Shown: piece by piece, positions 1-7,494 of the stretch | Layout: each line of letters starts with the position of its first letter | Position numbering within the stretch: the first letter of the stretch is position 1 | Assembly (NCBI GenBank): GCA_035910535.1 | Contig: JAMHXF010000108.1 | Location: 22,539 to 86,538, forward strand | Source of the DNA: Archangium_A sp035910535 | Lineage (GTDB): Bacteria; Myxococcota; Myxococcia; Myxococcales; Myxococcaceae | Direction: 5' to 3' | DNA: 64,000 nucleotides | Notes under the pieces: generated by a model | The model's input: only the letters and a program-made list of their open reading frames with translations | What the model was told of the DNA's origin: nothing | Database searches by the model: none | Translations under genes and position numbers: made by a program

Positions 1-142
1 GGTACTTTCCGGGAGACACCGCCTCGGCGATGGCGATCGACACCGTCGCCTGCTTCACCAGCGCGTCGGCCACGACGACCCCGCGCGCGAGCGACTCGAG
101 CTCGAGCAGACCCAGCGCGGGACCGGGCGTCGAAGCAGGCAT
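1..142 (-). CDS. BMC shell protein, probably BMC-T type (partial, runs off the left edge)
   Basis: From an ATG at 142 about 47 codons stay open to the window edge. The peptide contains ALGLLELESLARGVVVADA followed by VKQA and VSPGKY, the usual opening of a bacterial microcompartment (BMC) shell domain; from memory it is closest to the two-domain BMC-T proteins of Haliangium-type loci. The start overlaps the stop of the aldehyde dehydrogenase as TGATG, so translation is probably coupled and this is the fifth gene of the shell operon. Most of the gene is outside the window, so a single-domain (hexamer) shell protein remains possible. Confidence 0.75.
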   Translation of the reverse strand, partial: MPASTPGPALGLLELESLARGVVVADALVKQATVSIAIAEAVSPGKY

Positions 143-1560
143 CAGATGATGCGGAACGAGTCTTTCAGCGTGCAGCGACGCTCACGCGTGAAGCTGATGG
201 GCGTCGTCAGGCCTTCACCGGTCGGCGAGGCGATGGTGAACGAGGTGTAGCCCTCGCCCGTCATGCCCAGTCCCGCGAACGACGGGCCGTTCTTCACGAA
301 GATGGAGGTGTTGATGATCTTCCCCATCGCCGAGAGCACGTCGATGTTGGTCGAGTGCATCGTCGCGGTGTGCCCGAAGCCGTGCTCCGCCTGAACCGCG
401 GCGGCGATGCAGTCTTCGATGGTCTTCAAGCGCGAGAAGCCGATGACGGGCATCAACAGCTCGGCCTGCACGAAGGGGTGCGTGGGGTCGACCTCCGCGA
501 AGAGCAACCGCGTGCCTGCCGGCGCATTCAGGCCTGCCGCCGCCGCGATCTTCACCGCGTCGCGACCCACCCAGTCTTTCGACGGGTGGCCGTCGTGCAC
601 CACGAGCTTCTCGAGCCGATTGATGGCGGAAGAGGGCACTTCATACGCGCCGAACTTCTGCATCTCGGTCTTCAACTGGTCGGCGATCGACGCCACCGCG
701 AAGACTTCCTTCTCGACGATGCAGACGATGTTGTTGTCGAGCGACGCGCCGTCGACGATGTCTTTGGCCGCCTTCGAAATGTTGGCCGTCGAGTCGACGA
801 CCGCGGGCGGGTTGCCGGGGCCCGCGGCGATCGCGCGCTTGCCCGAGTTCATGGCGGCCTTCACGACCGCAGGGCCGCCCGTCACCACGATGAGGCGGAT
901 CTTCGGGTGCTTCATCAACGCGCCGGCCGACTCGATGGTCGGGTTCGCGATGGAGCAGAGCAGGTTGGCCGGGCCACCTGCGGCGATGATCGACTCGTTC
1001 AACTTCTGAACGAACCAGTTCGCACAGCCCTTCGCCGTGGGGTGCACGTTGAAGACGACGGAGTTGCCGCCGGCCAGCATCGCGATGCCGTTGTTGATGA
1101 TGGTCTCGGTCGCGTTGGTCGTCGGCGTAATCGCACCGATGACACCGAACGGCGCGCGCTCGAGCAGCATCAGTCCGTGATCGCCGCTCCACGCCTGTGG
1201 CCGCAGCAGCTCGAGGCCCGGCGTCTTGTTGGCGCACAGCAGGTTCTTGATGACCTTGTCTTTGACGTTGCCGAGCTTGGTCTCTTCGACCGCCATGCGG
1301 GCGAGCTCGTTGACGTTGTCGCGCGTGCATTGGCGCATGGCCTCGATGACGCGCTCGCGCGTCTCGAGATCGAGCGCCACCCACTGCTCCTGCGACTTGA
1401 CGGCCGCGTCGGCCGCCGAGTCGAGGTCGTCGAACACGCCAGGTCGACGGGTGAGGATCGCGGGAGCGCTGGCGCCGCCGAGCGACGGTGCCTTGTTCAG
1501 ATCGCTCGAAAGACGGCGAACGACCTGCTCGACGATTGCGTTGATCTGCGCCTCGTTCAT
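142..1560 (-). CDS. CoA-acylating aldehyde dehydrogenase of a microcompartment (PduP/EutE family)
   Basis: A 472-residue aldehyde dehydrogenase of the type that turns an aldehyde, NAD+ and CoA into an acyl-CoA inside a microcompartment. The catalytic cysteine is about residue 280 in DNNIVCIVEKE, the signature position of PduP and EutE. The first 20 residues (INAIVEQVVRRL) form an amphipathic helix followed by a Ser/Ala/Gly-rich linker, the pattern of an encapsulation peptide that docks cargo to the shell. GGGAG lies 7 bases before the ATG. It sits between the pentamer gene and a further shell gene. The aldehyde made by the missing signature enzyme cannot be told from this protein alone. Confidence 0.93.
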   Translation of the reverse strand: MNEAQINAIVEQVVRRLSSDLNKAPSLGGASAPAILTRRPGVFDDLDSAADAAVKSQEQWVALDLETRERVIEAMRQCTRDNVNELARMAVEETKLGNVKDKVIKNLLCANKTPGLELLRPQAWSGDHGLMLLERAPFGVIGAITPTTNATETIINNGIAMLAGGNSVVFNVHPTAKGCANWFVQKLNESIIAAGGPANLLCSIANPTIESAGALMKHPKIRLIVVTGGPAVVKAAMNSGKRAIAAGPGNPPAVVDSTANISKAAKDIVDGASLDNNIVCIVEKEVFAVASIADQLKTEMQKFGAYEVPSSAINRLEKLVVHDGHPSKDWVGRDAVKIAAAAGLNAPAGTRLLFAEVDPTHPFVQAELLMPVIGFSRLKTIEDCIAAAVQAEHGFGHTATMHSTNIDVLSAMGKIINTSIFVKNGPSFAGLGMTGEGYTSFTIASPTGEGLTTPISFTRERRCTLKDSFRII

Positions 1561-1579
1561 TCTGCGGCTCCCAAGCGAC

Positions 1580-1867
1580 TCACTTCACGTAGGTCAGGCG
1601 ACCTTCGAGCTCGACCTGATCGACGATGGCCATGATCACCGCGTCAACCGGGCGATCTTTGGTCATCTCCGTCTGTCGCGCCGAAGAGCCCGAGGCGTAC
1701 AGCACGACTTCGCCGACGCCAGCGCCCATGGCGTCAACCGCCACCACGAGCGAAGACGTGGCCTTGCCCTCGGCGTCCAGCCCGCGAACGAGCAGAAACC
1801 GGGAGCCATCGAGCGTGGGCTCCTTGAGGGTGGCCACGACCGTGCCCACCACTTTGCCGAGCAGCAT
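1580..1867 (-). CDS. BMC vertex protein, EutN/CcmL family (BMC-P pentamer)
   Basis: A 95-residue protein starting MLLGKVVGTVVATLKEP and containing LLVRGLDAEGK, VAVDAMGAGVGEVVLYASGSSAR and a C-terminal IVDQVELEG strand (quoted in short pieces). This is the EutN/CcmL fold that forms pentamers capping the vertices of microcompartment shells. Length matches the family. It lies 9 bases after the hexamer gene and 19 bases before the aldehyde dehydrogenase, in the same operon. Its presence implies a closed icosahedral shell rather than tubes or sheets, which follows from family knowledge. Confidence 0.93.
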   Translation of the reverse strand: MLLGKVVGTVVATLKEPTLDGSRFLLVRGLDAEGKATSSLVVAVDAMGAGVGEVVLYASGSSARQTEMTKDRPVDAVIMAIVDQVELEGRLTYVK

Positions 1868-1876
1868 CGGAGCCTC

Positions 1877-2185
1877 TTACTTCTGGCCGCTCTCGGACTT
1901 CGCCTGATCCAGGCGGCCGAGGGGCAGCACGAGGTCGATGTTGGCGTGCGGGCGGGGAATGACGTGCGTCGAGACGAGCTCGCCGACACGTTCAGCGCCA
2001 CGCGCGCCGGCCTCGATGGCCGCCTTCACCGCCGCGACGTCGCCACGGACGACCATCGTCACGTAACCGCCACCGATCTTCTCGTAGCCGACCAAGTCGA
2101 CCTTCGCGGCCTTCACCGCCGCGTCGGCGGCTTCGACCATTCCAACGAAGCCCTTGGTCTCGATCATTCCCAGTGCGTCAGCCAT
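1877..2185 (-). CDS. BMC shell hexamer protein (BMC-H, PduA/CcmK-like)
   Basis: A 102-residue single BMC-domain protein: MADALGMIETKGFVGMVEA, then the conserved KIGGGYVTMVVRGDVAAVK and a tail with HVIPRPHANID, the classical hallmarks of hexameric shell tiles that form the flat facets. The residues VELVSTHVIPRP end where canonical BMC-H proteins end, followed by a short 15-residue tail. It is the second gene after the operon promoter, 46 bases behind the tandem-domain shell gene. No strong ribosome site is seen; AGAGG lies 12 bases upstream, so the exact start is likely from homology rather than from signals. Confidence 0.95.
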   Translation of the reverse strand: MADALGMIETKGFVGMVEAADAAVKAAKVDLVGYEKIGGGYVTMVVRGDVAAVKAAIEAGARGAERVGELVSTHVIPRPHANIDLVLPLGRLDQAKSESGQK

Positions 2186-2231
2186 CGGAGTCGTATGCCT
2201 CTTGTGTGTGGTGGTACTGCGTTAAACGAAA

Positions 2232-2855
2232 TTACTTGGCGTCTTTGCCGGTGACGCCCTTGAGCGCCGCGAGCGCGGCTTCGGCCGCTGAATCGACCTC
2301 GGCTTCGGTACCGGCCAGATACAGGCGGCCGAACGCGCCGACCGGGTTCACGTCGATGAGCTTCACGTTCGCGGCCTTCTCGGCCTCGTTGGCGGCGAGC
2401 GCGGCGTAGGCGGCAGGCTCGGTCTCGATGATCAGCAGCGACTCGCCGGGAACGATCAACGAACCGAAGCGGATCTTGTCGAGGATCATCGCGTGCATCG
2501 GCTCGATGGCGCGAATGATGGTGTTCGAGACGATGCGCGGCTTGATGCGATCTTCTTCTTTCACGCCGAGCTCTTTGAGGATCGACTCACCGGCGCTGCG
2601 CACCTCGCCCTTGTCCTCGCTGTGGAGCTCGAGCATGCCGTACGCGCGCTCGACGACGAGCGTCGCTGGCTGCACGTTGGTGTTCTTGAGCGCGCTGTCC
2701 ATGAGGCGGTGAATCGCCATGCCGGGCGCGATTTCCACGAAGAGCGACGCCACGTACGGCACCGGGAAGTAACCGCGGCAGGTCGTCGAAATGTGCGCGG
2801 CGAGCTGGGGCTGAAGGCTGTCGAGGAAGACGTACGTACGGAGCGACGTGGACAA
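2232..2855 (-). CDS. Tandem-domain BMC shell protein (BMC-T, trimer type)
   Basis: Two BMC folds in tandem: the first about residues 1-100 (YVFLDSLQPQLAAHI to HSEDKGEVRSAGESIL), the second about 115-205 (IIRAIEPMHAMILDKIR, then ETEPAAYAALAANEAEKAA and VNPVGAFGRLYLAG). Trimers of such proteins are pseudohexameric tiles, often with a large gated pore. I chose a TTG start at 2855: it gives 207 residues, matches where the family begins, and has GGGAG 7 bases upstream; an upstream in-frame extension is Arg/Cys-rich and unlike shell proteins. It is the first gene of the operon behind a good promoter. The family resembles BMC-T proteins of Rhodococcus/Mycobacterium-type and Haliangium-type loci, from memory. 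Confidence 0.88.
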   Translation of the reverse strand: MSTSLRTYVFLDSLQPQLAAHISTTCRGYFPVPYVASLFVEIAPGMAIHRLMDSALKNTNVQPATLVVERAYGMLELHSEDKGEVRSAGESILKELGVKEEDRIKPRIVSNTIIRAIEPMHAMILDKIRFGSLIVPGESLLIIETEPAAYAALAANEAEKAANVKLIDVNPVGAFGRLYLAGTEAEVDSAAEAALAALKGVTGKDAK

Positions 2856-2899
2856 AGAAGCTCTCCCAAAAGGGCAAAAGTGCCGAAAGAAGTGGCGGG

Positions 2900-2928
2900 G
2901 TTGTAGAACCGGGTCGACGCATTGACAA
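2900..2928 (-). promoter_or_regulatory. Sigma-70-type promoter of the microcompartment operon
   Basis: On the minus strand TTGTCA (2928-2923) and TACAAC (2905-2900) are separated by exactly 17 bases. Five of six and four of six bases match the consensus. Transcription would start near 2893, giving a leader of about 38 bases before the TTG start of the first shell gene. No operator-like repeat was seen next to it, so how the operon is induced is unclear. Confidence 0.6.
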
Positions 2929-2959
2929 GCACGGCGTGGGCGGCCAAACGCGCGTGACG

Positions 2960-3520
2960 ATGCTGAGCGCGTGGCTGTGCAGCCTGCTGATGGCGACGCC
3001 ATCGCTCGAAGACAAGCCCTCTTCCCACCCGCTCGTGCCCTGGTACGTGCCGCGCTCTGCGTCGCTCGGCTTCTTCTTCAACCGCGACACGCTCTCTCCG
3101 CACGTTCGCCTCTCATGGGAATGGACGGTGCTCGATCAACCCCGCAACGCGTTGGCCGTCGTCACGTCGCTCGGCACGGGCTTCGGCATCGAACCTCCGC
3201 GCCCGATGACGGCGCTCTTCCAACACGTCGGGTTGCTCGGCTTCGCGTACCGCAGCGATCGCCCGATTCTCCATTGGGGCTTCAGCGCGCTCTTCGGCGC
3301 CGTCTGGTACCGCGCGGCCTTCGTGCCCGGCAGCTTCCCCTTCGAAAACCACGTGCTGCCGTACGCTGAAGGTCGCATTCAGGTCGGCGTGCACGTCGCG
3401 CCGCACCTGCGGCTGGCGCTGTACATCGGGTATGCGTCGCCGTTCATCTACACGGACACTCGACCCGGCAATTTCTTCGTGGGCGGCTTCGACTTCGGTG
3501 TCGTGGTCGATTGGCGCTGA
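2960..3520 (+). CDS. Exported beta-barrel-like protein of unknown function
   Basis: A 186-residue protein with a short N-terminal hydrophobic segment (MLSAWLCSLLMATP) that looks like a signal peptide, followed by alternating hydrophobic strands rich in Phe, Tyr and Trp, ending GGFDFGVVVDWR. The aromatic C-terminal strand and overall pattern fit an outer-membrane barrel or outer-membrane-associated protein; I do not recognise a named family. Alternative GTG starts exist at 2936 and 2954. Its stop overlaps the start of the CpsB-like gene as TGATG, so the two are probably translated together. Confidence 0.6.
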   Translation: MLSAWLCSLLMATPSLEDKPSSHPLVPWYVPRSASLGFFFNRDTLSPHVRLSWEWTVLDQPRNALAVVTSLGTGFGIEPPRPMTALFQHVGLLGFAYRSDRPILHWGFSALFGAVWYRAAFVPGSFPFENHVLPYAEGRIQVGVHVAPHLRLALYIGYASPFIYTDTRPGNFFVGGFDFGVVVDWR

Positions 3521-4242
3521 TGGGCTTCGTCGATCTCCACCTCCACCTGCTGCCCGGCGTCGACGACGGCAGCAAATCAATGGCCGAGACGCTGGAGATG
3601 GCGCGCGCGTTGTCGTCGCTCGGCTACACCACGCTGGCGCCTTCGCCGCACTTCCGTCGCGAGTACCCTTCGTTCGATCGCGCGTTGTGTCTGACGAAGC
3701 TCGAAGAGGTGCGGCAGACGTTCGCGACCGAGGGGCTCGCGCTCGAGCTTCATCGCAACGCCGAGAACTTCTTCCTCGAAGAGTCGTTGTTCTCGACCCT
3801 CGGTACGCCCGACGCGCGCCTGTTGAGCCAGGGCAAAGTGCTGCTGGTCGAAGCGCCGTACCAGGGCCCGTTGCCCATGCTGCACGACATCATCTTCCGC
3901 ATGAAGTTGAAGGGCGTGACGCCGCTCATCGCGCACCCGGAGCGCTGCTTCGAGTTCGAGAAGAAGGGCCGCGCCGCAGAGATGGTGCGCGCCGGAGCGT
4001 TGTTGCAGCTCGACATGGGGGCGCTCATCGGCCGCTATGGAAAGACGGCCGAGAAGCTGGCGCGCACGTTCTTGTCAGACGGGCTGTACGCGGTGGCCGC
4101 GACCGATCTCCACTCGCCGGTGAACGCCGCGAAGTGGGTCGGTGACTCGTTGAAGGCGCTCGAGAAGGCCGTGGGCGCGAAGGCTTTTGGGGAGCTCGTA
4201 CAGCACCGGCCCGCGAAGCTGCTTTCGGGCGTCGTCGAATGA
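3520..4242 (+). CDS. PHP-domain phosphoesterase, CpsB/CapC (YwqE) tyrosine-phosphatase-like
   Basis: A 240-residue metal-dependent hydrolase of the PHP fold. DLHLHLLPGVDDG at the N-terminus, the histidine of PSPHFRREYP, AHPERC in the middle and ATDLHS near the end are the metal-binding motifs of the CpsB/CapC/YwqE family, manganese-dependent protein-tyrosine phosphatases that control capsule or exopolysaccharide export. The start at 3520 is coupled to the upstream barrel gene (TGATG); a TTG at 3511 is an alternative. No tyrosine autokinase is visible nearby, so the natural substrate is open. It is followed after 16 bases by a flippase-like membrane protein, which fits an envelope role. Confidence 0.85.
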   Translation: MGFVDLHLHLLPGVDDGSKSMAETLEMARALSSLGYTTLAPSPHFRREYPSFDRALCLTKLEEVRQTFATEGLALELHRNAENFFLEESLFSTLGTPDARLLSQGKVLLVEAPYQGPLPMLHDIIFRMKLKGVTPLIAHPERCFEFEKKGRAAEMVRAGALLQLDMGALIGRYGKTAEKLARTFLSDGLYAVAATDLHSPVNAAKWVGDSLKALEKAVGAKAFGELVQHRPAKLLSGVVE

Positions 4243-4258
4243 GCTAAGGGGCGCGACC

Positions 4259-5320
4259 GTGAGCCGTTGGATCAAATTCGCAGTCAGCCTCGCCATCACC
4301 GTGGTGTGCATGGCGTGGACTTTCAAGGACACCAACTTCAGCGAGATGTTGGGCGCGCTGAAGGCGGCGAACTGGGTCTGGTTGCTGTGTGGCTACAGCG
4401 CGATCCTCACGGTCATTCACTTCGCGCGCACGCTGCGCTGGGGGCATCTGCTCTCGGGCATCGAGCGGGTGCCGTTCAAGCAGCTGAACGAAGCCTCGGC
4501 CATCGGCTTCATGATGCTCATCATCCTGCCGTTTCGGCTCGGGGAGTTCGCGCGGCCATTCTTGATCGCGCAGCGCTCGAACATTCGTCGCAGTGCCGCC
4601 ATGACGTCGGTGGTTCTCGAGCGCATCATCGACGGGCTCATCATCGCCGCGTTGTTGTGGGTGCTGATGCTGTTCCTCCCTGCTGACGCGAAGGGGCTCT
4701 CGGCGATCCGCACCGGCGCATGGTCGATGTTGCTCGTCTTTGGCGGTGGCTTTCTCTTCTTGCTGCTCGCGCGTTGGCGCCACGACTTCGTGGTCGGCCT
4801 GCTCCGCAAGACCGCAGGTCGAATCGCGGCCGGGCCCACCGAGAAGATCATCGGCATCGTCGATGGCTTCGTGGGCGCGCTCAAACAACTGCCAGACGCG
4901 AAGAACATGACGCTCTTCTTCATGTGGACGGGCGTCTACTGGGTCGCCAACGGCCTGGGCATGTCGTTCTTCGCGCGCGGCTTCGACTGCTCAGGCGCGA
5001 CGACGGCGGTCTGCCAGCCGCTCGAGTTGACCGTCTTTCAGGGCTTCTTTCTCTTGTGCGTGACCATCGTCGGCATGTTGATTCCCGCAGCGCCAGGCTC
5101 GGCGGGCACCATGCAGTTCGCGCTCACGCTGGCGATGTCGGTGTTCGTTTCCGAGAGCGTCGTCAGCTCGACCGGCGTCGCGTATGCGAACGCGCTGTGG
5201 CTGTTCCAGATCGTTCAGCAGATCGCGTTCGGGTTGTTCTTCCTCGTGCGCTCTCAGGGCTCTTTCAGTGAGATCGCCGGCAAGCTGTCCGAGCAGAAGA
5301 AAGAAGGAGAGCAGGCATGA
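4259..5320 (+). CDS. Flippase-like integral membrane protein (lysylphosphatidylglycerol synthase TM / UPF0104 family)
   Basis: A 353-residue protein with about eight hydrophobic segments. The motif LPFRLGEFARPFLI and a late PAAPGSAGTMQF segment are typical of the YbhN/AglD/MprF-TM family, proteins proposed to move lipids or lipid-linked sugars across the inner membrane. There is no soluble synthase domain, so it is not a full MprF. I use the GTG at 4259 because AAGGGG lies 7 bases upstream; a longer reading would overlap the CpsB-like gene and start with a non-membrane stretch. Its end overlaps the next small gene by four bases. Confidence 0.85.
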   Translation: MSRWIKFAVSLAITVVCMAWTFKDTNFSEMLGALKAANWVWLLCGYSAILTVIHFARTLRWGHLLSGIERVPFKQLNEASAIGFMMLIILPFRLGEFARPFLIAQRSNIRRSAAMTSVVLERIIDGLIIAALLWVLMLFLPADAKGLSAIRTGAWSMLLVFGGGFLFLLLARWRHDFVVGLLRKTAGRIAAGPTEKIIGIVDGFVGALKQLPDAKNMTLFFMWTGVYWVANGLGMSFFARGFDCSGATTAVCQPLELTVFQGFFLLCVTIVGMLIPAAPGSAGTMQFALTLAMSVFVSESVVSSTGVAYANALWLFQIVQQIAFGLFFLVRSQGSFSEIAGKLSEQKKEGEQA

Positions 5321-5562
5321 ATGGAGTCGGCATCGACTGGGTCGCGGTGGTGGTGCTGGGCGCGGCGTGGGTCTTCTCGACGATTCGCACCGTGCCGCTC
5401 TCGGTGCGCAACTGGGTCTTCGCGCTCGCGTGCTTCGGCATCGCGGGCTACCGGCTGTACCTCGGCGCGACGGGCCTGAACCTGGTCTTCGTCGCCGTCG
5501 CGGCGGTCATCGGTGTGCAATACGCAGTGCGCGCGCTGCGGGCGTCGAAGGCGCCGCAGTAG
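5317..5562 (+). CDS. Small membrane protein of unknown function
   Basis: An 81-residue protein with two or three hydrophobic stretches (WVAVVVLGAAWVFS, WVFALACFGIAGY, LVFVAVAAVIGVQYAV) and a short basic tail. It is the last gene of the 2960-5562 run and starts inside the flippase-like gene (ATGA overlap), so co-translation is likely. I recognise no family. A partner or assembly subunit for the flippase-like protein is an inference from the overlap only. Confidence 0.7.
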   Translation: MNGVGIDWVAVVVLGAAWVFSTIRTVPLSVRNWVFALACFGIAGYRLYLGATGLNLVFVAVAAVIGVQYAVRALRASKAPQ

Positions 5563-5781
5563 TCACTTCTTCCGGCCGCCGGGCACCAGCAACAACACGG
5601 TGCCCACGCCGATCAACACCGCGCTGACGGGCTTCGGAATCTCGAGCTTCTTGTCGAGATCGGCCTTCGCTTCGAGCGGGCCGATTTTCACGATCGTCTC
5701 GTTCGACTTGTAGGGAATGCCGCCGAACCAGAAGCCTGCGACGCCCGCGGCGATCAGCACCACACCGAACAGCTTGTTCAT
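5563..5781 (-). CDS. Small two-helix membrane protein (DUF3185-like)
   Basis: A 72-residue protein: one hydrophobic helix (LFGVVLIAAGVAGFWFG), a short extracytoplasmic stretch with the recognisable VKIGPLEAKAD segment, a second helix (VSAVLIGVGTVLLLV) and a Lys/Arg end. Small proteins with this layout (helix, GPL-containing loop, proline, helix) are common in Gram-negative bacteria and unassigned. Its stop abuts the stop of the opposite-strand gene with no gap. The start at 5781 lies 28 bases from the divergent FHA-activator gene, so the two may share a control region. Confidence 0.65.
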   Translation of the reverse strand: MNKLFGVVLIAAGVAGFWFGGIPYKSNETIVKIGPLEAKADLDKKLEIPKPVSAVLIGVGTVLLLVPGGRKK

Positions 5782-5809
5782 GACGCGCGAGTGTACACTC
5801 CGCGCCCGA

Positions 5810-7492
5810 ATGTCCGTCGCCAACCAGGAGACCGTGAAGCTCGCCGAGAAGCCCGACGCCGCGCGCGGCGGGCGTTGGCGCGTGGTGCTGGTGACGGAGG
5901 GGGGCTCGTCGTCTTTCGCGCTGCCTCCGCGTGGCGCGGTGACGATCGGTCGTGGTGAAGACGCGGAGATTCGCCTCGATGACACGGCGGCCTCGCGCAA
6001 GCACGCGCAGCTGGTGGTGAGTGAAGGCGCGGTGCGCCTCGTCGATCTCGGCAGCGCCAATGGCACCACGGTGCGCGGCCGCAAGCTGGCGGCGCGCGAA
6101 GAACTCGATCTCTCCGAAGGTGACGCGATCGAGCTGGGCACGAGCCTCGCGGTGCTGCAGATCGACGAGCTCTCGGCGAGCACGCGGCCGTGGAATCTCT
6201 TCACGCATCAGCGCTTCCTCGAGCTCATCGGGCAGACCAAGCCGCCGTTCGCGGTGCTGCGCATTCAGGTGCTCGCGGCGCCCGGGGTCGCGCAAGAGGT
6301 GTTGTCGGCGGAGCTCTCGCCGCACGACATGGTCGCGTCTTTCGGGCCCGGTCAGTTCGAGGTGCTCGCGCCCGGGCGCTCTCCAGAAACGGCTCGGCAG
6401 TTGATGGACAAGCTGGCCTCGAAGCTGGTGACGAAGGGCGCGCGCGTTCGGGCGGGTGTCGCTTCGTCTCCGCGCGACGGCACCGATCCCGACGCGTTGG
6501 TGGCCGCGTGTGCACGCCCTGCGAGCGCGCCGGCGCCGGGCTTCGTGGTTCGTGACGACGCGATGGCGGCGATCTACCGGCTCGTCGATCGCGTGGCGCC
6601 GTCGCAGATCAACGTGCTGCTCCTGGGTGAGACCGGCGTCGGCAAAGAAGTGTTGGCCGCCGAGATTCATCGCCGCAGCAGGCGTTCGAGCGGGCCGTTT
6701 CTCAAGCTCAACTGCGCGGCGCTGACGGAGTCGCTCCTCGAGAGCGAGCTGTTCGGCCACGAGAAGGGCGCGTTCACCGGCGCCATCAAACAGAAGCAGG
6801 GGCTGCTCGAGGCGGCGCGCGGCGGCACCGTGTTTCTCGACGAGGTCGGTGAAATGCCGGCGTCGATTCAGGCGAAGTTGTTGCGCGTGCTCGAAGAGCG
6901 GAAGGTGCTGCGCGTTGGCGCCACGTCGCCGGAGGACCTTGACGTGCGCTTCGTGTTTGCGACCAACCGCGATCTCGAAGCCGAGGTCGCGCGCGCGGCG
7001 TTCCGCGCCGATCTCTATTTCCGCGTGAATGGCATCTCGGTGGTGATCCCTCCGCTGCGAGACCGCCCGGCGGAGCTCGAGCCGCTCGCGCGGCAGTTTC
7101 TGGCTGATGCCGCGCAGCGCGAAAAGCGCACCGTGCCGGAGTTCACGCTCGACGCGCTCGATGTGCTGCGCGCGTGGCCGTGGCCCGGCAACATTCGCGA
7201 GCTCAAGAACGTGATCGATCGCGCGGTGTTGCTGGCGGGCGACGAGACGCTCTCATCAGAAGCGCTGGGGTTGGGCGGCGCCGTCGCTCCACGTCGCGAA
7301 GTCACCTCCTCGGTGTCGTCGTCGAACCTCCGCGATGAGCGTGAGGCTGCAGAAAAGCGCGCGGTGATCGACGCGCTCGACAAGACGGGCGGCAACCAGA
7401 CGAAGGCGGCTGAGCTGCTCGGCGTCAGCCGCCGCACGCTGGTGAGCCGCCTTCAGCAATACGGCCTGACGAAGCCCCGGAAGAGAGACTGA
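5810..7492 (+). CDS. FHA-domain sigma-54-dependent transcription activator
   Basis: A 560-residue enhancer-binding protein. Residues about 20-115 are an FHA domain (TIGRGEDAEIRLDD, SRKHAQLV, DLGSANGTTV) that binds phosphothreonine. About 125-240 resemble a degenerate GGDEF-like domain (ASFGPGQFEVLAPGRS). About 245-490 form the AAA+ domain with Walker A LGETGVGKE, GAFTGA for sigma-54 contact (GHEKGAFTGA) and Walker B FLDEVGEM. The end is a Fis-type helix-turn-helix (NQTKAAELLGVSRRTLVSR). Two bases after its stop the kinase gene begins, so a kinase that phosphorylates its own FHA activator is the obvious model. A TACACT hexamer 10 bases before the ATG and no ribosome site suggest a leaderless mRNA. 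Confidence 0.93.
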   Translation: MSVANQETVKLAEKPDAARGGRWRVVLVTEGGSSSFALPPRGAVTIGRGEDAEIRLDDTAASRKHAQLVVSEGAVRLVDLGSANGTTVRGRKLAAREELDLSEGDAIELGTSLAVLQIDELSASTRPWNLFTHQRFLELIGQTKPPFAVLRIQVLAAPGVAQEVLSAELSPHDMVASFGPGQFEVLAPGRSPETARQLMDKLASKLVTKGARVRAGVASSPRDGTDPDALVAACARPASAPAPGFVVRDDAMAAIYRLVDRVAPSQINVLLLGETGVGKEVLAAEIHRRSRRSSGPFLKLNCAALTESLLESELFGHEKGAFTGAIKQKQGLLEAARGGTVFLDEVGEMPASIQAKLLRVLEERKVLRVGATSPEDLDVRFVFATNRDLEAEVARAAFRADLYFRVNGISVVIPPLRDRPAELEPLARQFLADAAQREKRTVPEFTLDALDVLRAWPWPGNIRELKNVIDRAVLLAGDETLSSEALGLGGAVAPRREVTSSVSSSNLRDEREAAEKRAVIDALDKTGGNQTKAAELLGVSRRTLVSRLQQYGLTKPRKRD

Positions 7493-7494
7493 GG

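Noticed and set aside
355..1635. Long open frame of 426 codons opposite the aldehyde dehydrogenase
   Set aside because: Arg/His/Asp-rich translation with no motif; it is the antisense shadow common in GC-rich genes.
2922..2962. TTGACA reading rightwards before the gene at 2960
   Set aside because: No acceptable -10 follows at 16-18 bases; the better promoter is on the other strand.
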